Shown one piece after another: positions 17,867-26,300 of a stretch of 64,000 nt of DNA (position 1 is its first letter; each line of letters begins with the position of its first letter). The position numbers and the translations under genes are program-made. This DNA is from Paenibacillus profundus (GTDB taxonomy: Bacteria > Bacillota > Bacilli > Paenibacillales > Paenibacillaceae): the NCBI RefSeq assembly GCF_021369635.1, contig NZ_JAJNBZ010000023.1, positions 35,489 to 99,488 of the forward strand. The letters run 5' to 3'. The notes below the pieces were generated by a model. The model was not told the origin of the DNA. It made no database searches and was given only the letters and a program-made list of their open reading frames with translations.

Positions 17867-19267
17867 ATGAGAAGTAACAATGTGAAGCGCGCAATGCGAG
17901 ATGGGGGCAGGTGGGCGGTGGCCGCTCTCCTAGGTTGCGGATGGTTCGGGCTTGTTCCAAGCTTTGCCCTGGCCGCAGGAGAAGCGTCTGTCCAGACGCT
18001 GGAGACGGGACTTAACGCCTTGTGGGTAATGCTGTCCGCCATCCTCGTGCTGTTCATGCAAGCGGGCTTTATTTTGCTTGAATCCGGATCTACGCGGATG
18101 AAAAATGCGGGACATGTCGCCGGGAAAACCGTCTTCACCGTCGGTTTGTGCTCGCTCGTATACTGGGCGGCCGGTTACGGCCTCATCTTTGGCAGTGAGG
18201 GCAATGCTTTCGTCGGCTGGGGCGACTTCTTCTTCAATCCGCAAGCTGCCGCCGGCATGCCTCCGTTCGTCTTTTTCACCTTTCAGTTCGCATTCGCTGC
18301 AGTTTCTCTATCCATTGCTTGGGGCGGATTTGCCGAGCGGGCAAAGCTGTCCGTCTACGTTCTCTTCACGGTGTTGTTCACCGCTATCATCTACCCGGTC
18401 GTCGCTCATTGGATCTGGGGCGGCGGCTGGCTCGCCGAACATGGCAAGCAGGATTTCGCCGGCTCTACGGTCGTTCACTTGACTGGTGCGATGGCGGCGC
18501 TTGCAGCTACACTTCTTCTGAAACCCCGCATCGGAAAATACAACAAAGACGGCGCTCCGAATAAAATCAAAGGTCATAACCAAGTGTATACGACGCTTGG
18601 CGTGCTTATCCTCTGGATCGGCTGGTTCGGCTTTAATGCAGGCAGCACACTGGCGGTCGGTGACGGATTTTTCGGCTACGTCGCGATGAACACACAGCTG
18701 GGGGCAGGTGCTGGCGCGCTCGCCACGCTCGCCATTAGCTGGATCATGAACGGCAAAGCCGATATCCCGACGATTCTGAACGGCACGCTAGCCGGCTTGG
18801 TCGCCATTACCGCGTCTTGCGCCTTCGTTGATCCGTGGGCAGCCATCGTCATCGGGCTTATCGCCGGCATGCTCGTCTTCTACAGCGCGAAGCTGTTCGA
18901 GAAGCTGCGCATCGACGACCCGATCTATGCCTTGTCTGTTCACGGCATGGCAGGCATATGGGGAACGCTCTCGAACGGCATCTTCGCTACGACGGAACTG
19001 GCAGAGAAGGTCGGTGTCGGCAGGGGCGGATTAATCGATACCGGCAGCCTCAAGCAGTTGTGGGTTCAAGTGTATGGCATTGCGGCGGCGGGCGCCTTTG
19101 CATTCTTCGTCTCCTATATCCTCCTGTTCGTCATCAAGGGGTTGATAGGTCTGCGCGTGCACGAGGAGCAAGAGATTATCGGACTCGACCTGAGCGAGCA
19201 TGGCGAGTACGGTTATCCGGAACAGATGAAGCAGGCGCATGAATCCCTTGTCGGCCAACATTCCTGA
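17867..19267 (+). CDS. amt: Ammonium transporter Amt
   Basis: Trimeric membrane channel for ammonium. The protein has an N-terminal signal-like segment (WAVAALLGCGWFGLV) and about 11 membrane helices. Family marks include FQFAFAAVSLSIAWGGFAER, HWIWGGGWL, the pore histidine motif DFAGSTVVHLTGA and the second pore histidine in SVHGMAGIWG. The 466-residue length is normal. The ATG at 17867 has GAGGAG about 12 nt upstream; upstream in-frame starts would span the GlnR box and promoter. No glnK/PII gene follows. Two GlnR/TnrA boxes flank the promoter, so expression should rise in nitrogen limitation. After the stop the same frame stays open for 49 codons (see 19268-19417). Confidence 0.95.
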   Translation: MRSNNVKRAMRDGGRWAVAALLGCGWFGLVPSFALAAGEASVQTLETGLNALWVMLSAILVLFMQAGFILLESGSTRMKNAGHVAGKTVFTVGLCSLVYWAAGYGLIFGSEGNAFVGWGDFFFNPQAAAGMPPFVFFTFQFAFAAVSLSIAWGGFAERAKLSVYVLFTVLFTAIIYPVVAHWIWGGGWLAEHGKQDFAGSTVVHLTGAMAALAATLLLKPRIGKYNKDGAPNKIKGHNQVYTTLGVLILWIGWFGFNAGSTLAVGDGFFGYVAMNTQLGAGAGALATLAISWIMNGKADIPTILNGTLAGLVAITASCAFVDPWAAIVIGLIAGMLVFYSAKLFEKLRIDDPIYALSVHGMAGIWGTLSNGIFATTELAEKVGVGRGGLIDTGSLKQLWVQVYGIAAAGAFAFFVSYILLFVIKGLIGLRVHEEQEIIGLDLSEHGEYGYPEQMKQAHESLVGQHS

Positions 19268-19417
19268 GGCGGTTGGCATGACTCTGCCGCCATTGCAACT
19301 GCTCCGCCGCTTTATCGACAAGGCGCCCGACTGTGGTTCGCGCTGTTGCGCGACATCGAACGGCAGCGGGAGGTGCGGACGGTCGGGGAGCTATATGCTT
19401 TTCTCGGTCAGGAATAA
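19268..19417 (+). other. In-frame open extension after the amt stop
   Basis: Directly after the amt TGA the same frame is open for 49 codons to a TAA at 19415. The text has protein-like composition (YRQGARLWFALLRDIERQR, then TVGELYAFLGQE). It has no start codon near its beginning. It is either the remnant of another gene or a former C-terminal extension of Amt. I do not recognise the domain. Confidence 0.3.
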
Positions 19418-19507
19418 ACCGAATATGAGGTCTGAAGACGCCAACCGTCATTGGAGATGTTTTTGGCTGTCCTTCAGGCCTTTCTTTGCTTCGGTTCCAA
19501 AAACTAG

Positions 19508-19535
19508 TTGCACTATACTCTAATTTGAATATAAT
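19508..19535 (+). promoter_or_regulatory. Promoter of the MFS-padR operon
   Basis: TTGCAC (19508-19513) and TATAAT (19530-19535) with a 16-nt spacer, embedded in the inverted repeat at 19515-19560. Confidence 0.6.
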
Positions 19536-19560
19536 AATAAATGTATTAAAATTAGAATAT
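19515..19560 (+). promoter_or_regulatory. Candidate PadR operator
   Basis: Arms ATACTCTAATTTG (19515-19527) and its near-complement AAAATTAGAATAT (19548-19560) match at 11 of 13 positions and flank the -10 box. A PadR gene is encoded in the same operon, so autoregulation is likely. Confidence 0.55.
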
Positions 19561-19580
19561 ATAAAAGGAGAGGGATTGCA

Positions 19581-21116
19581 TTGTCTCGTGTTCATATGAC
19601 TGTACTTGGATTGTTAATGGCGTTGCTTATCGTCTCGCTGGACCAAACTATATTGGTCACCGCCTTGCCTACGATTGTGGCGAAGCTGGGCGGCATGAAT
19701 GAGTTCACTTGGGTGTTCTCTGCCTATTTAATTGCGAGCGTGGCTGGCATGCCGCTGTTCGGGAAGCTTTCCGATATGTATGGGAGAAAACGATTTTTTG
19801 TGTTCGGAATCATCGTGTTTATGCTCGGTTCGATATTGTGTGGCACAGCATCGTCCATGAGCGAGCTTATTGTGTACCGTGTCGTTCAGGGGATTGGCGG
19901 TGGGGCGCTGATGCCGGTTGTGTTCACGATCTTGTTCGATATTTTCCCGGCCGAGAAGCGGGCGAAAATGACCGGGCTGTTCGGCGCTGTCTTCGGGCTG
20001 TCCAGTGTGCTTGGACCGATAGCGGGCGCATTCTTCACGGATCATTTGCATTGGCGCTGGATATTCTTCATTAATTTGCCCATTGGGATTATTGCGCTGC
20101 TGATTGTTATCTTCTGCTATCGCGAATCTTTAGTCTTCCTGAGTCAGAAGCTTGATTGGTTCGGCACATTTACGTTGGTCGCCTCGATTCTGTGCTTCAT
20201 GCTCGCCATTGAAATGAGCGGCAAAGATTACGCGTGGACGTCTCCGCTCATACTTGGTTTGTTCGCCGGAGCGATTGTGCTGGTCATTGCGTTTCTGTGG
20301 ATCGAATCGAGGGTGGCGGAACCAATCATTCCATTAAAGCTGTTCAAAAATCGGCTCTTCACCTCCAGCATGGCTGCCGGGATGTTATTCGGCATGGTTC
20401 TGATGGCAGGAGCTACCTTCATTCCGTTGTTCGTGCAGGGCGTTGCCGGTGGGAGCGCCACAAATGCAAGTACGGTGCTCACGCCCATGATGCTTGCTCT
20501 TGTTGTAAGCAGCATGGCTGGTGGCATGCTGATGAGGAAAATGCCATTCCGCAATATTATGATAACCGCGATCTTGTTCCTGTTGTTGTCGGTCGTCTGT
20601 TTGGCAGGAATGACACCGGATACGACGCGACTGCAGATGACGCTTTATATGGTATTAATGGGGCTTGGCATAGGGGCATCTTATCCCGTAACTTCCCTGG
20701 CTGCTCAGCATAATATCGACTATCAGCAACGGGGAACGGTCAACTCGCTGGTCCGTTTTTTTCAGACACTTGGAAATACACTCGGCATCGCTATTTTCGG
20801 CAGCATTCAAACTTCCTACTTACAAGAAAAATACAGCGCGGTGCTATCGGATCCGAAGCTGGCGGAAATGTTCGGCAATCCTCAGGTTCTGCTTCAAGAC
20901 GAAGTAAGACAATCGATGCCGGGCTCCTTGCTGAAGCAGCTGCTTGAAGTATTGTCGGATTCGATCGCGTACGTGTTCCAATGGTCTATTCTGATTTGTC
21001 TGTTGGCGGTTATGTTCATTTTGATGATGGGTCGTGTTAAAATGGTGACAACAAAACCTCATGGACATTCGACAACTGCTGCCGTTCAGGTGAACCGTTC
21101 ATCCGTTGAAAGGTAA
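19581..21116 (+). CDS. MFS drug-exporter family transporter (DHA2 type, 14 TM)
   Basis: A 511-residue membrane protein with about 14 hydrophobic segments. The conserved start LDQTILVTALPTIV (motif D1 of DHA2 exporters), the loop 2-3 motif GKLSDMYGRKR and the motif C stretch LGPIAGAFFTDHLHWRWIFF identify the H+-coupled multidrug exporter group. The start is TTG at 19581 behind GGAGAGGGA; an ATG 15 nt later is possible but leaves a long spacer. It is followed by padR in the same operon, which suggests induction by the exported compound. The substrate cannot be read from sequence. Confidence 0.9.
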   Translation: MSRVHMTVLGLLMALLIVSLDQTILVTALPTIVAKLGGMNEFTWVFSAYLIASVAGMPLFGKLSDMYGRKRFFVFGIIVFMLGSILCGTASSMSELIVYRVVQGIGGGALMPVVFTILFDIFPAEKRAKMTGLFGAVFGLSSVLGPIAGAFFTDHLHWRWIFFINLPIGIIALLIVIFCYRESLVFLSQKLDWFGTFTLVASILCFMLAIEMSGKDYAWTSPLILGLFAGAIVLVIAFLWIESRVAEPIIPLKLFKNRLFTSSMAAGMLFGMVLMAGATFIPLFVQGVAGGSATNASTVLTPMMLALVVSSMAGGMLMRKMPFRNIMITAILFLLLSVVCLAGMTPDTTRLQMTLYMVLMGLGIGASYPVTSLAAQHNIDYQQRGTVNSLVRFFQTLGNTLGIAIFGSIQTSYLQEKYSAVLSDPKLAEMFGNPQVLLQDEVRQSMPGSLLKQLLEVLSDSIAYVFQWSILICLLAVMFILMMGRVKMVTTKPHGHSTTAAVQVNRSSVER

Positions 21117-21154
21117 AGCAAGGTTGTTGTCTCATGGATAAAGAGGTGGAACCG

Positions 21155-21733
21155 ATGTCGATGCAACTGGCTATTCTTGGATTGCTCATGGACAAAGACT
21201 ATCATCCTTATGAAATGAGCCAGGAAATGAAAGAACGCGAAATGCACAACTATATGAAGCTTCAATACGGTTCTCTTTATTATGCGATCGAAAAATTGAA
21301 AAAGAACGGATTGATTGAAGCGGTAGAAGTAATTAGCGGAGGATCGCGTCCTGACAAGACGATTTACCGGATTACGGAGCAGGGGAAGTCAGAATTTGAA
21401 CGGTTGCTGCTTAAGGAGATGAAGCTGCCCCCGCATTTGCAGCATCCCTTCTTTGCGGCCTTGTCCTTTGTCAGATATGGCGATCAGGAAGAGATTAAAG
21501 CGATTATCCAATCGCGCATTGAATTGTTCGAGAAGGAAGCGGAGCGGATGTGGGCTCTATATGAAGAGCATGTCCCTCACGCATCGCGTGCCGTGCTGCA
21601 CATGTTGTATGGAGGATACCGATACACGGTTACAGAACTGAATTGGTTGAAGGATCTGTATAAAGACGCTGCAGCCGATCGATTAAGTGATGTCGGTGAG
21701 CCGCTCCCCGTGCTTCCGCTGCACAAATCTTGA
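21155..21733 (+). CDS. PadR-family transcriptional regulator
   Basis: Winged-helix repressor of 192 residues. The N-terminal part LAILGLLMDKDYHPYEM and the recognition region LQYGSLYYAIEKLKKNGLIE are typical of PadR; a helical C-terminal dimer region of about 90 residues makes it a longer PadR (subfamily 1, VirR-like size). The ATG at 21155 has AGAGGTGG 5 nt upstream and is preferred to 21134. It lies 38 nt after the MFS gene and probably represses the shared promoter through the inverted repeat at 19515-19560. Confidence 0.88.
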   Translation: MSMQLAILGLLMDKDYHPYEMSQEMKEREMHNYMKLQYGSLYYAIEKLKKNGLIEAVEVISGGSRPDKTIYRITEQGKSEFERLLLKEMKLPPHLQHPFFAALSFVRYGDQEEIKAIIQSRIELFEKEAERMWALYEEHVPHASRAVLHMLYGGYRYTVTELNWLKDLYKDAAADRLSDVGEPLPVLPLHKS

Positions 21734-21765
21734 ACTCCTGTGCTTCGCTCCATAAATATTGTCGA

Positions 21766-21801
21766 AAGAACATTCCAGCCTGTCGGGAATGTTCTTTTTT
21801 T
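21766..21801 (+). terminator. Terminator of the MFS-padR operon
   Basis: AAGAACATTCC pairs with GGAATGTTCTT around AGCCTGTCG, followed by T7. Confidence 0.95.
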
Positions 21802-21863
21802 GATGAATATGAATAAAAGGAAAAAGCGGTGGACATCCTTCCCACTAAGGGAGGGGTAACCAT

Positions 21864-22736
21864 ATGTTTACAATGTATATCACACGCTCGGAACGGAAGG
21901 GACGAATGGCATCGAGAAGAGACCGTCAGACATACGTGTTGGCAAGGTTGTCTAGGTTCGTTTGTTTAACTGCATTGCTCATGACGATTGCAGCATTAGT
22001 GCCGTGGCATACGGCAATGGCATATCTGTCTGCATCCCAGACATATCAGTGGAATAAGGAGCTTCCAGAAAAATACAGAACATCATTTCCATGGTCCGAT
22101 GACCGTTTGCAGCCGATGCAAACATTGACTGAACAGGCCATCAATAATCAAAATAGGAACCAGTGGAGTAATTACCTGCGACCAACCAATCAGATTGCAT
22201 CACCACTTGCACTTGTGTTCGTCGAACCGCCATTGAAAAAGCCATCGGCAAAGCAGCCGCAATCAGCGGTGCCGGTCTCTTCGGCGCAAATGTCGTTTAC
22301 GGATTCGAATCTGGCTCCGCAGCAGCAGCAAGTGATTAAGAGCCTGAAGGTTGTTGCGACAGGGTATACGGCTGGTGTAGAGTCGACTGGAAAAAAACCG
22401 GGACATCCAGAGTACGGCATTACGTATTCGGGAGTGAAGGTGCGCAGAGATTACGTCTCGACCATTGCGGCCGATTTATCGGTCTTCCCTTTAGGAAGTA
22501 TATTGTATATTCCTGGATACGGATACGGCATCGTGTCGGATATCGGTTCCAAAATAAAAGGGAAGAAAATCGATCTGTACTTCGACACCACGAAGCAAGT
22601 ATACAGTCAGTGGGGCAAAAAAGAAGTGGAAGTGCAGTTGATCAAGCAAGGAAGCGGTAAAATATCGGAGAAAACGTTAAACGAATTAAATGAAGCGGTA
22701 TTTAAGAACGGAAACATACCAAAATCAATGCTGTAG
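21864..22736 (+). CDS. Exported 3D-domain protein
   Basis: A 290-residue protein with a long basic N-terminus and one hydrophobic signal segment ([17 protein letters not shown]). The C-terminal part, about residues 165-250, is a 3D domain: [31 protein letters not shown] and the triple-aspartate region [18 protein letters not shown]. Such domains are found in lytic transglycosylase-like cell-wall enzymes (MltA, YocH, resuscitation-type factors). The middle part is Pro/Gln-rich and low complexity. No SH3 or LysM module is seen. It has a strong site (GGGAGGGGT) before ATG 21864 and is probably a cell-wall hydrolase. Confidence 0.8.
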   Translation: MFTMYITRSERKGRMASRRDRQTYVLARLSRFVCLTALLMTIAALVPWHTAMAYLSASQTYQWNKELPEKYRTSFPWSDDRLQPMQTLTEQAINNQNRNQWSNYLRPTNQIASPLALVFVEPPLKKPSAKQPQSAVPVSSAQMSFTDSNLAPQQQQVIKSLKVVATGYTAGVESTGKKPGHPEYGITYSGVKVRRDYVSTIAADLSVFPLGSILYIPGYGYGIVSDIGSKIKGKKIDLYFDTTKQVYSQWGKKEVEVQLIKQGSGKISEKTLNELNEAVFKNGNIPKSML

Positions 22737-22779
22737 CTGTTGCAGAAGAACCTGACAAGTTGCATGTGCCGCCCCGCCG

Positions 22780-22809
22780 AATAAAGGGGAAGCTGTCATC
22801 GCATAATAC
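22780..22809 (+). promoter_or_regulatory. Sigma-G-type promoter of the SASP-like gene
   Basis: GAATA (22780-22784) and CATAATA (22803-22809) with an 18-nt spacer match the forespore sigma-G boxes GHATR and CATNHTA. Confidence 0.6.
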
Positions 22810-22878
22810 TTCTTGGGGAAACGATGGTTTCCTTGACATGTCCGTGAATCCAGCGGAAACTTCAGGAGGTGAATAACG

Positions 22879-23121
22879 ATGGTAAAAAACAACAAAGCAA
22901 ACCGCATGAATCCTGCTAATGCGAAATACAATTCGGAATTCGGATCAGAATCTGTAGCGTCAGATACTGAGTTCGGAGTAGAATCTGTAGCGTCAGATAC
23001 TGAGTTCGGAGCAGAATCTGTAACCGCAGATACTGAATTTGGCGCTGACTCAGTAGGAAATGCTGGAGCAATCAACAATAATGATGCAATGAAAAATATT
23101 GTGAAAAAAACGAAAAAATAG
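22879..23121 (+). CDS. Gamma-type small acid-soluble spore protein-like, four EFG repeats
   Basis: An 80-residue hydrophilic protein with four tandem 11-residue units: EFGSESVASDT, EFGVESVASDT, EFGAESVTADT, EFGADSVGNA. The (S/T)EFG-x-(E/D)S core resembles the GPR protease cleavage site of small acid-soluble spore proteins, which are degraded as an amino-acid store at germination. Asn-rich ends and a Lys-rich tail also fit. Strong ribosome site AGGAGGTGAATAACG. A sigma-G-like promoter supports forespore expression. The repeat is shorter and more acidic than in SspE of Bacillus, so it may be a divergent family; if not a SASP, I have no other candidate. An IS is inserted 40 nt after its stop. 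Confidence 0.65.
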   Translation: MVKNNKANRMNPANAKYNSEFGSESVASDTEFGVESVASDTEFGAESVTADTEFGADSVGNAGAINNNDAMKNIVKKTKK

Positions 23122-23160
23122 GTACATTCGCATGGATGTTATCTATAACGGAATCAAAAA

Positions 23161-25089
23161 GGGGCTGTCCAGAAAGTCGGTGAAAGCTGACTGATGGACG
23201 CCCCGTTTTTGTTGAATGTTAAAAAGTTGAATGTTAAAAATAGGAACAAAAAAATCACCAATTCCTGTAGAATGGAAGTTACCAGACAACCTACTCAGGA
23301 AAGGGCGATTTTTTTGCGTAATCTAACGACTACTACCGAACAGTATACCATGCAACAAAAACTTTCTCTAGAGGATATCGAATGGAAGACCGTTGCCAAA
23401 CGAGACCTTGCTCCTACCTTCAAAGCATACGACAACAAACAAGCTCAGATGATTCTGGATTTGGAGATGTATATCCCGGCCCATCATGTGGCCCGTGTCA
23501 TTGATGAGATGATTGAAGCAATCCCTGACCAGCAGTTATTTGCCCACTACACAGGCGGAGGCCGCAGTTCCTACCATCCCAAAATGATGCTCAAGGTGAT
23601 CCTTTACGGCTACTCACAAAAAGTATATTCTTGTCGCGGCATTGAAAAGTTGCTGCGCGAAAACATCCCAGCGATGTGGCTGGCGGCGATGCAGCAGCCG
23701 GACTTCCGCACCTTGAACGACTTCCGCGGAGTGCGCCTGAAATCACTCATGGACGAGCTGTTTGAAACGATGATCCAAAAGCTCATTGCGGACCATTACA
23801 TCACGATGGAGAACTACTTTCTCGATGGCACGAAGATTGAAGCGAACGCGGGCAAGTATTCCTTTGTGTGGAAAAAATCCACGCTGCGCTTCGAAGAAAA
23901 GCTCAAGGAAAAGGTACAGGCGACCCTTGCGCATATTCATACGCTCACGCAGCAAGAAGCTAGCGAATACGCGGCGGCAGAACCAGACGAGTTCCCTGCC
24001 AAGCTCGAAAAAGCAGCGGTCGTGTTGGAGGAAAAGGTCGAAGAATTAACGGAACAAATAGCGGCGGCAACTGGCAGCGAAGAGCGGAAAAGCTTACGTA
24101 AGGAACGCAGTGTCTTGAAGCAACCGCTGAAACAGATTCGAGAGGATTTTCTTCCCCGGTTCACCAAGTATGAGCAACAGAAGGCCTGCTTTGGCGACCG
24201 CAACAGCTATTCCAAAACGGATTCGGATGCGACGTTTATGCGTATGAAGGAAGATCATATGAAGAACGGGCAATTGAAACCGGGCTACAATGTACAGATG
24301 GCGACAGAAAACCAGTTCATTTTGTTTTACAGCCTTCACCAGCGCCCCACAGATACGCGCTGCTTCATTCCGCATATGGAGCAATTGGCAGCGTCTTCTT
24401 TACCGTTTCCAAAAACCGTGGTTGCGGATGCGGACTATGGAAGCGAAGAGAACTATTTGTATGCGATGGGCGAAGAAAAGGAGCCGCGTTTTGATTTTCT
24501 CATTCCCTATGGCAACTATATGAAAGAGAAGACGCGTCGTTACAAGAAGGACATCCGGCACGCTTCCAACTGGACGTATGACGAGCACGATGACCGCTTT
24601 ATTTGCCCAAATGGCCGGTATGTGCGGTTTAAGAAATACCAAATGAAAAAGAACGCTTCTGGCCTGGAGCAAAGCTTTAAGATCTATGAATGTGAAGATT
24701 GCAGCGGTTGTCCATTCAAGGCAAGCTGCACGAAGGCAAAGGGGAATCGCAAGGTACATTGGAATACAGTCTGGGAAGAGCTAAAAGCTAAGGCCAAAAA
24801 AGCCCTTGAGGATGACGAGAAGTCCGCGATCTATGCGCTGCGTAAAGTAGAGGTAGAAAGCGTATTTGGTCACATCAAGGGCAATCGCTCGTTCCGTCGG
24901 TTCTCCTTACGAGGGCAAGATAAGGTTCACACGGAGTTTGGGATTGTGGCTTTAGCCCACAATCTACTAAAAGTGGCGGGCATCCGCCTCACTGCTTTCT
25001 TGAAAAAGCGACAACACAAAAAAAGTTGGGCGGAAAACATTACACTTTTCCACCCAACTTTTTATTTTGGGGACTTATTGGACAGCCCC
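23161..25089 (+). mobile_element. Complete IS1182-family insertion sequence
   Basis: The ends are inverted repeats: GGGGCTGTCCAGAAAGTC on the left and, on the complement of the right end, GGGGCTGTCCAATAAGTC (16 of 18 identical). Both are bounded outside by A5/T6, so the repeat may extend to 23156-25095. One transposase gene fills the element. No clear target duplication is seen, but the flanks CTATAACGG (23143) and CCGGTATAG (25104) are near-perfect inverted repeats of each other, so the element seems to have entered the middle of a palindrome. Confidence 0.9.
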
Positions 25090-25188
25090 TTTTTTCTTGG
25101 TTGCCGGTATAGTTCGATGTGTGAGCAGTCAGACAATTCCAGCGCCTCCGCCTCGAGACCGAGATCAACTTCCACCCCCCGCCGCTAG
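23350..25188 (+). CDS. IS1182-family DDE transposase
   Basis: The transposase has the IS1182/IS5-like layout: N-terminal HPKMMLKVILYGYSQKVYSCR region, first catalytic Asp in YFLDGTKIEANAG, a charged coiled insertion, the second Asp in VVADADYGSEENY, a Cys-rich YECEDCSGCPFKASC insert, and the final Glu in RKVEVESVFGHIKGN. I used ATG 23350; a TTG at 23314 behind AGGAAAGGGCG is an alternative. The frame has no stop inside the element: it runs through an internal hairpin and the right inverted repeat and ends 33 codons outside at 25188, so the last residues come from host DNA. The catalytic core is intact. Confidence 0.92.
   Translation: MQQKLSLEDIEWKTVAKRDLAPTFKAYDNKQAQMILDLEMYIPAHHVARVIDEMIEAIPDQQLFAHYTGGGRSSYHPKMMLKVILYGYSQKVYSCRGIEKLLRENIPAMWLAAMQQPDFRTLNDFRGVRLKSLMDELFETMIQKLIADHYITMENYFLDGTKIEANAGKYSFVWKKSTLRFEEKLKEKVQATLAHIHTLTQQEASEYAAAEPDEFPAKLEKAAVVLEEKVEELTEQIAAATGSEERKSLRKERSVLKQPLKQIREDFLPRFTKYEQQKACFGDRNSYSKTDSDATFMRMKEDHMKNGQLKPGYNVQMATENQFILFYSLHQRPTDTRCFIPHMEQLAASSLPFPKTVVADADYGSEENYLYAMGEEKEPRFDFLIPYGNYMKEKTRRYKKDIRHASNWTYDEHDDRFICPNGRYVRFKKYQMKKNASGLEQSFKIYECEDCSGCPFKASCTKAKGNRKVHWNTVWEELKAKAKKALEDDEKSAIYALRKVEVESVFGHIKGNRSFRRFSLRGQDKVHTEFGIVALAHNLLKVAGIRLTAFLKKRQHKKSWAENITLFHPTFYFGDLLDSPFFLGCRYSSMCEQSDNSSASASRPRSTSTPRR
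25018..25064 (+). terminator. Hairpin inside the transposase 3' end
   Basis: AAAAGTTGGG-C-GGAAAA pairs with TTTTCC-A-CCCAACTTTT and is followed by T's. It sits within the open reading frame just before the right inverted repeat. Confidence 0.6.
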
Positions 25189-25255
25189 CGCAAGGACGAG
25201 ACTTCGCGTACACTGAAGTTACAAGGTTGAAGTATAACGGAAACGAGGGGTAACT

Positions 25256-26293
25256 ATGGGTGATCAACATCGCGGACGGTGGATAGGAGGGCTTGTTCTC
25301 ATTGCCATCGGTGTCTTTTTCATGCTGAATCAGCTAGGTTTCATCGATATGAATATCGGAGAGCTTTTTCGTACCTACTGGCCGCTTATCTTAATTGTTA
25401 CGGGGCTGAACGCATTGCTCCATGGCGGATTCTGGGGACTGATTTTGCTAGGTATCGGCGGCTATTTCCAACTGACCAACTTGGGTTACTTGTACATGTC
25501 ACCCGGTGAATTTTTCAAGCTTTTATTCCCGCTTATTATTGTTCTCGTCGGAGTAAGCATGCTCTTCAAGCCGAGAAAACATGTGGATAAATGGAAGAAC
25601 AAGCAGAAGAAGAAGGGCGACTGGAACGACGGCAACTGGGGTGGGGGTTATGACCCGCATTACAGTGAACCGCAGCCGTTGGATGATGATTTCGACAAGA
25701 AGTTCAACAAAGAGTTCAATAAGGATTTTGACAAGGATTTTAACAACAATGATTTCAACAAAGGCTTTAACAAAGGCTTTAACAAAGACTTTAACAAAGA
25801 CTTCAACAAAGACTATGATAAGAATATGGACTATGATCCGTCTATGAAGGGAGAACCCTCGTACTCGGGGTCAATTCCTCCACCGCCTATGGGCTCATCT
25901 GGAGGCAAACGGCGAACGGTGAATAAATCCGGATTTATCGGAGATATTCATCTGGGCAGCGACTATTGGGAACTGGAACCGATGAACATTTCTCACTTTA
26001 TTGGCGACACTGTGCTTGATCTGACGAAGGCGCAGGTGCCGTACGGAGAAACGAAGGTGAATGTCTCCTCTTTCATCGGCGACGTTAAGGTGTATGTGCC
26101 CAATGATATGGATTTGGGTGTCGTCGTCACATCGAGCTCTTTCTTGGGTGATGTGAAAGTATTTGGCCGCGAGAAGGATGGTTTTATTAACAATTTGCAG
26201 GTGGAGACGCCGTACTTCTATGAAGCTGGGAAAAAAGTCCGTATCGTCGTCAGCACGTTCATCGGCGATGTGAAGGTGATGAGAGTGGGGTAA
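25256..26293 (+). CDS. liaF: LiaF-like membrane regulator with FNKD tandem repeat
   Basis: Membrane inhibitor of a LiaSR/VraSR envelope-stress two-component system. The N-terminal 105 residues carry about four hydrophobic segments (GGLVLIAIGVFFMLNQLGF; GFWGLILLGIGGYF). The C-terminal 120 residues form the LiaF beta-solenoid domain with repeated (F)IGD(V/I) motifs: GFIGDIHLG, HFIGDTVLD, SFIGDVKVYVPN, SFLGDVKVFG, TFIGDVKVMRVG. Between them, at residues ~145-190, is an unusual run of FNK(D/G/E) tetrads rich in Phe, Asn, Lys and Asp, followed by a proline-rich stretch. The gene is followed by liaS and liaR, and lies 165 nt downstream of the IS. Confidence 0.9.
   Translation: MGDQHRGRWIGGLVLIAIGVFFMLNQLGFIDMNIGELFRTYWPLILIVTGLNALLHGGFWGLILLGIGGYFQLTNLGYLYMSPGEFFKLLFPLIIVLVGVSMLFKPRKHVDKWKNKQKKKGDWNDGNWGGGYDPHYSEPQPLDDDFDKKFNKEFNKDFDKDFNNNDFNKGFNKGFNKDFNKDFNKDYDKNMDYDPSMKGEPSYSGSIPPPPMGSSGGKRRTVNKSGFIGDIHLGSDYWELEPMNISHFIGDTVLDLTKAQVPYGETKVNVSSFIGDVKVYVPNDMDLGVVVTSSSFLGDVKVFGREKDGFINNLQVETPYFYEAGKKVRIVVSTFIGDVKVMRVG
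25690..25830 (+). repeat. 12-bp tandem repeat inside liaF
   Basis: About ten imperfect 12-bp units of the type TTTAACAAAGRC encode the FNKD/FNKG tetrads. Four neighbouring units at about 25760-25820 are nearly identical, so the tract could change length by slippage. Confidence 0.85.
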
Positions 26294-26300
26294 CGCAATC

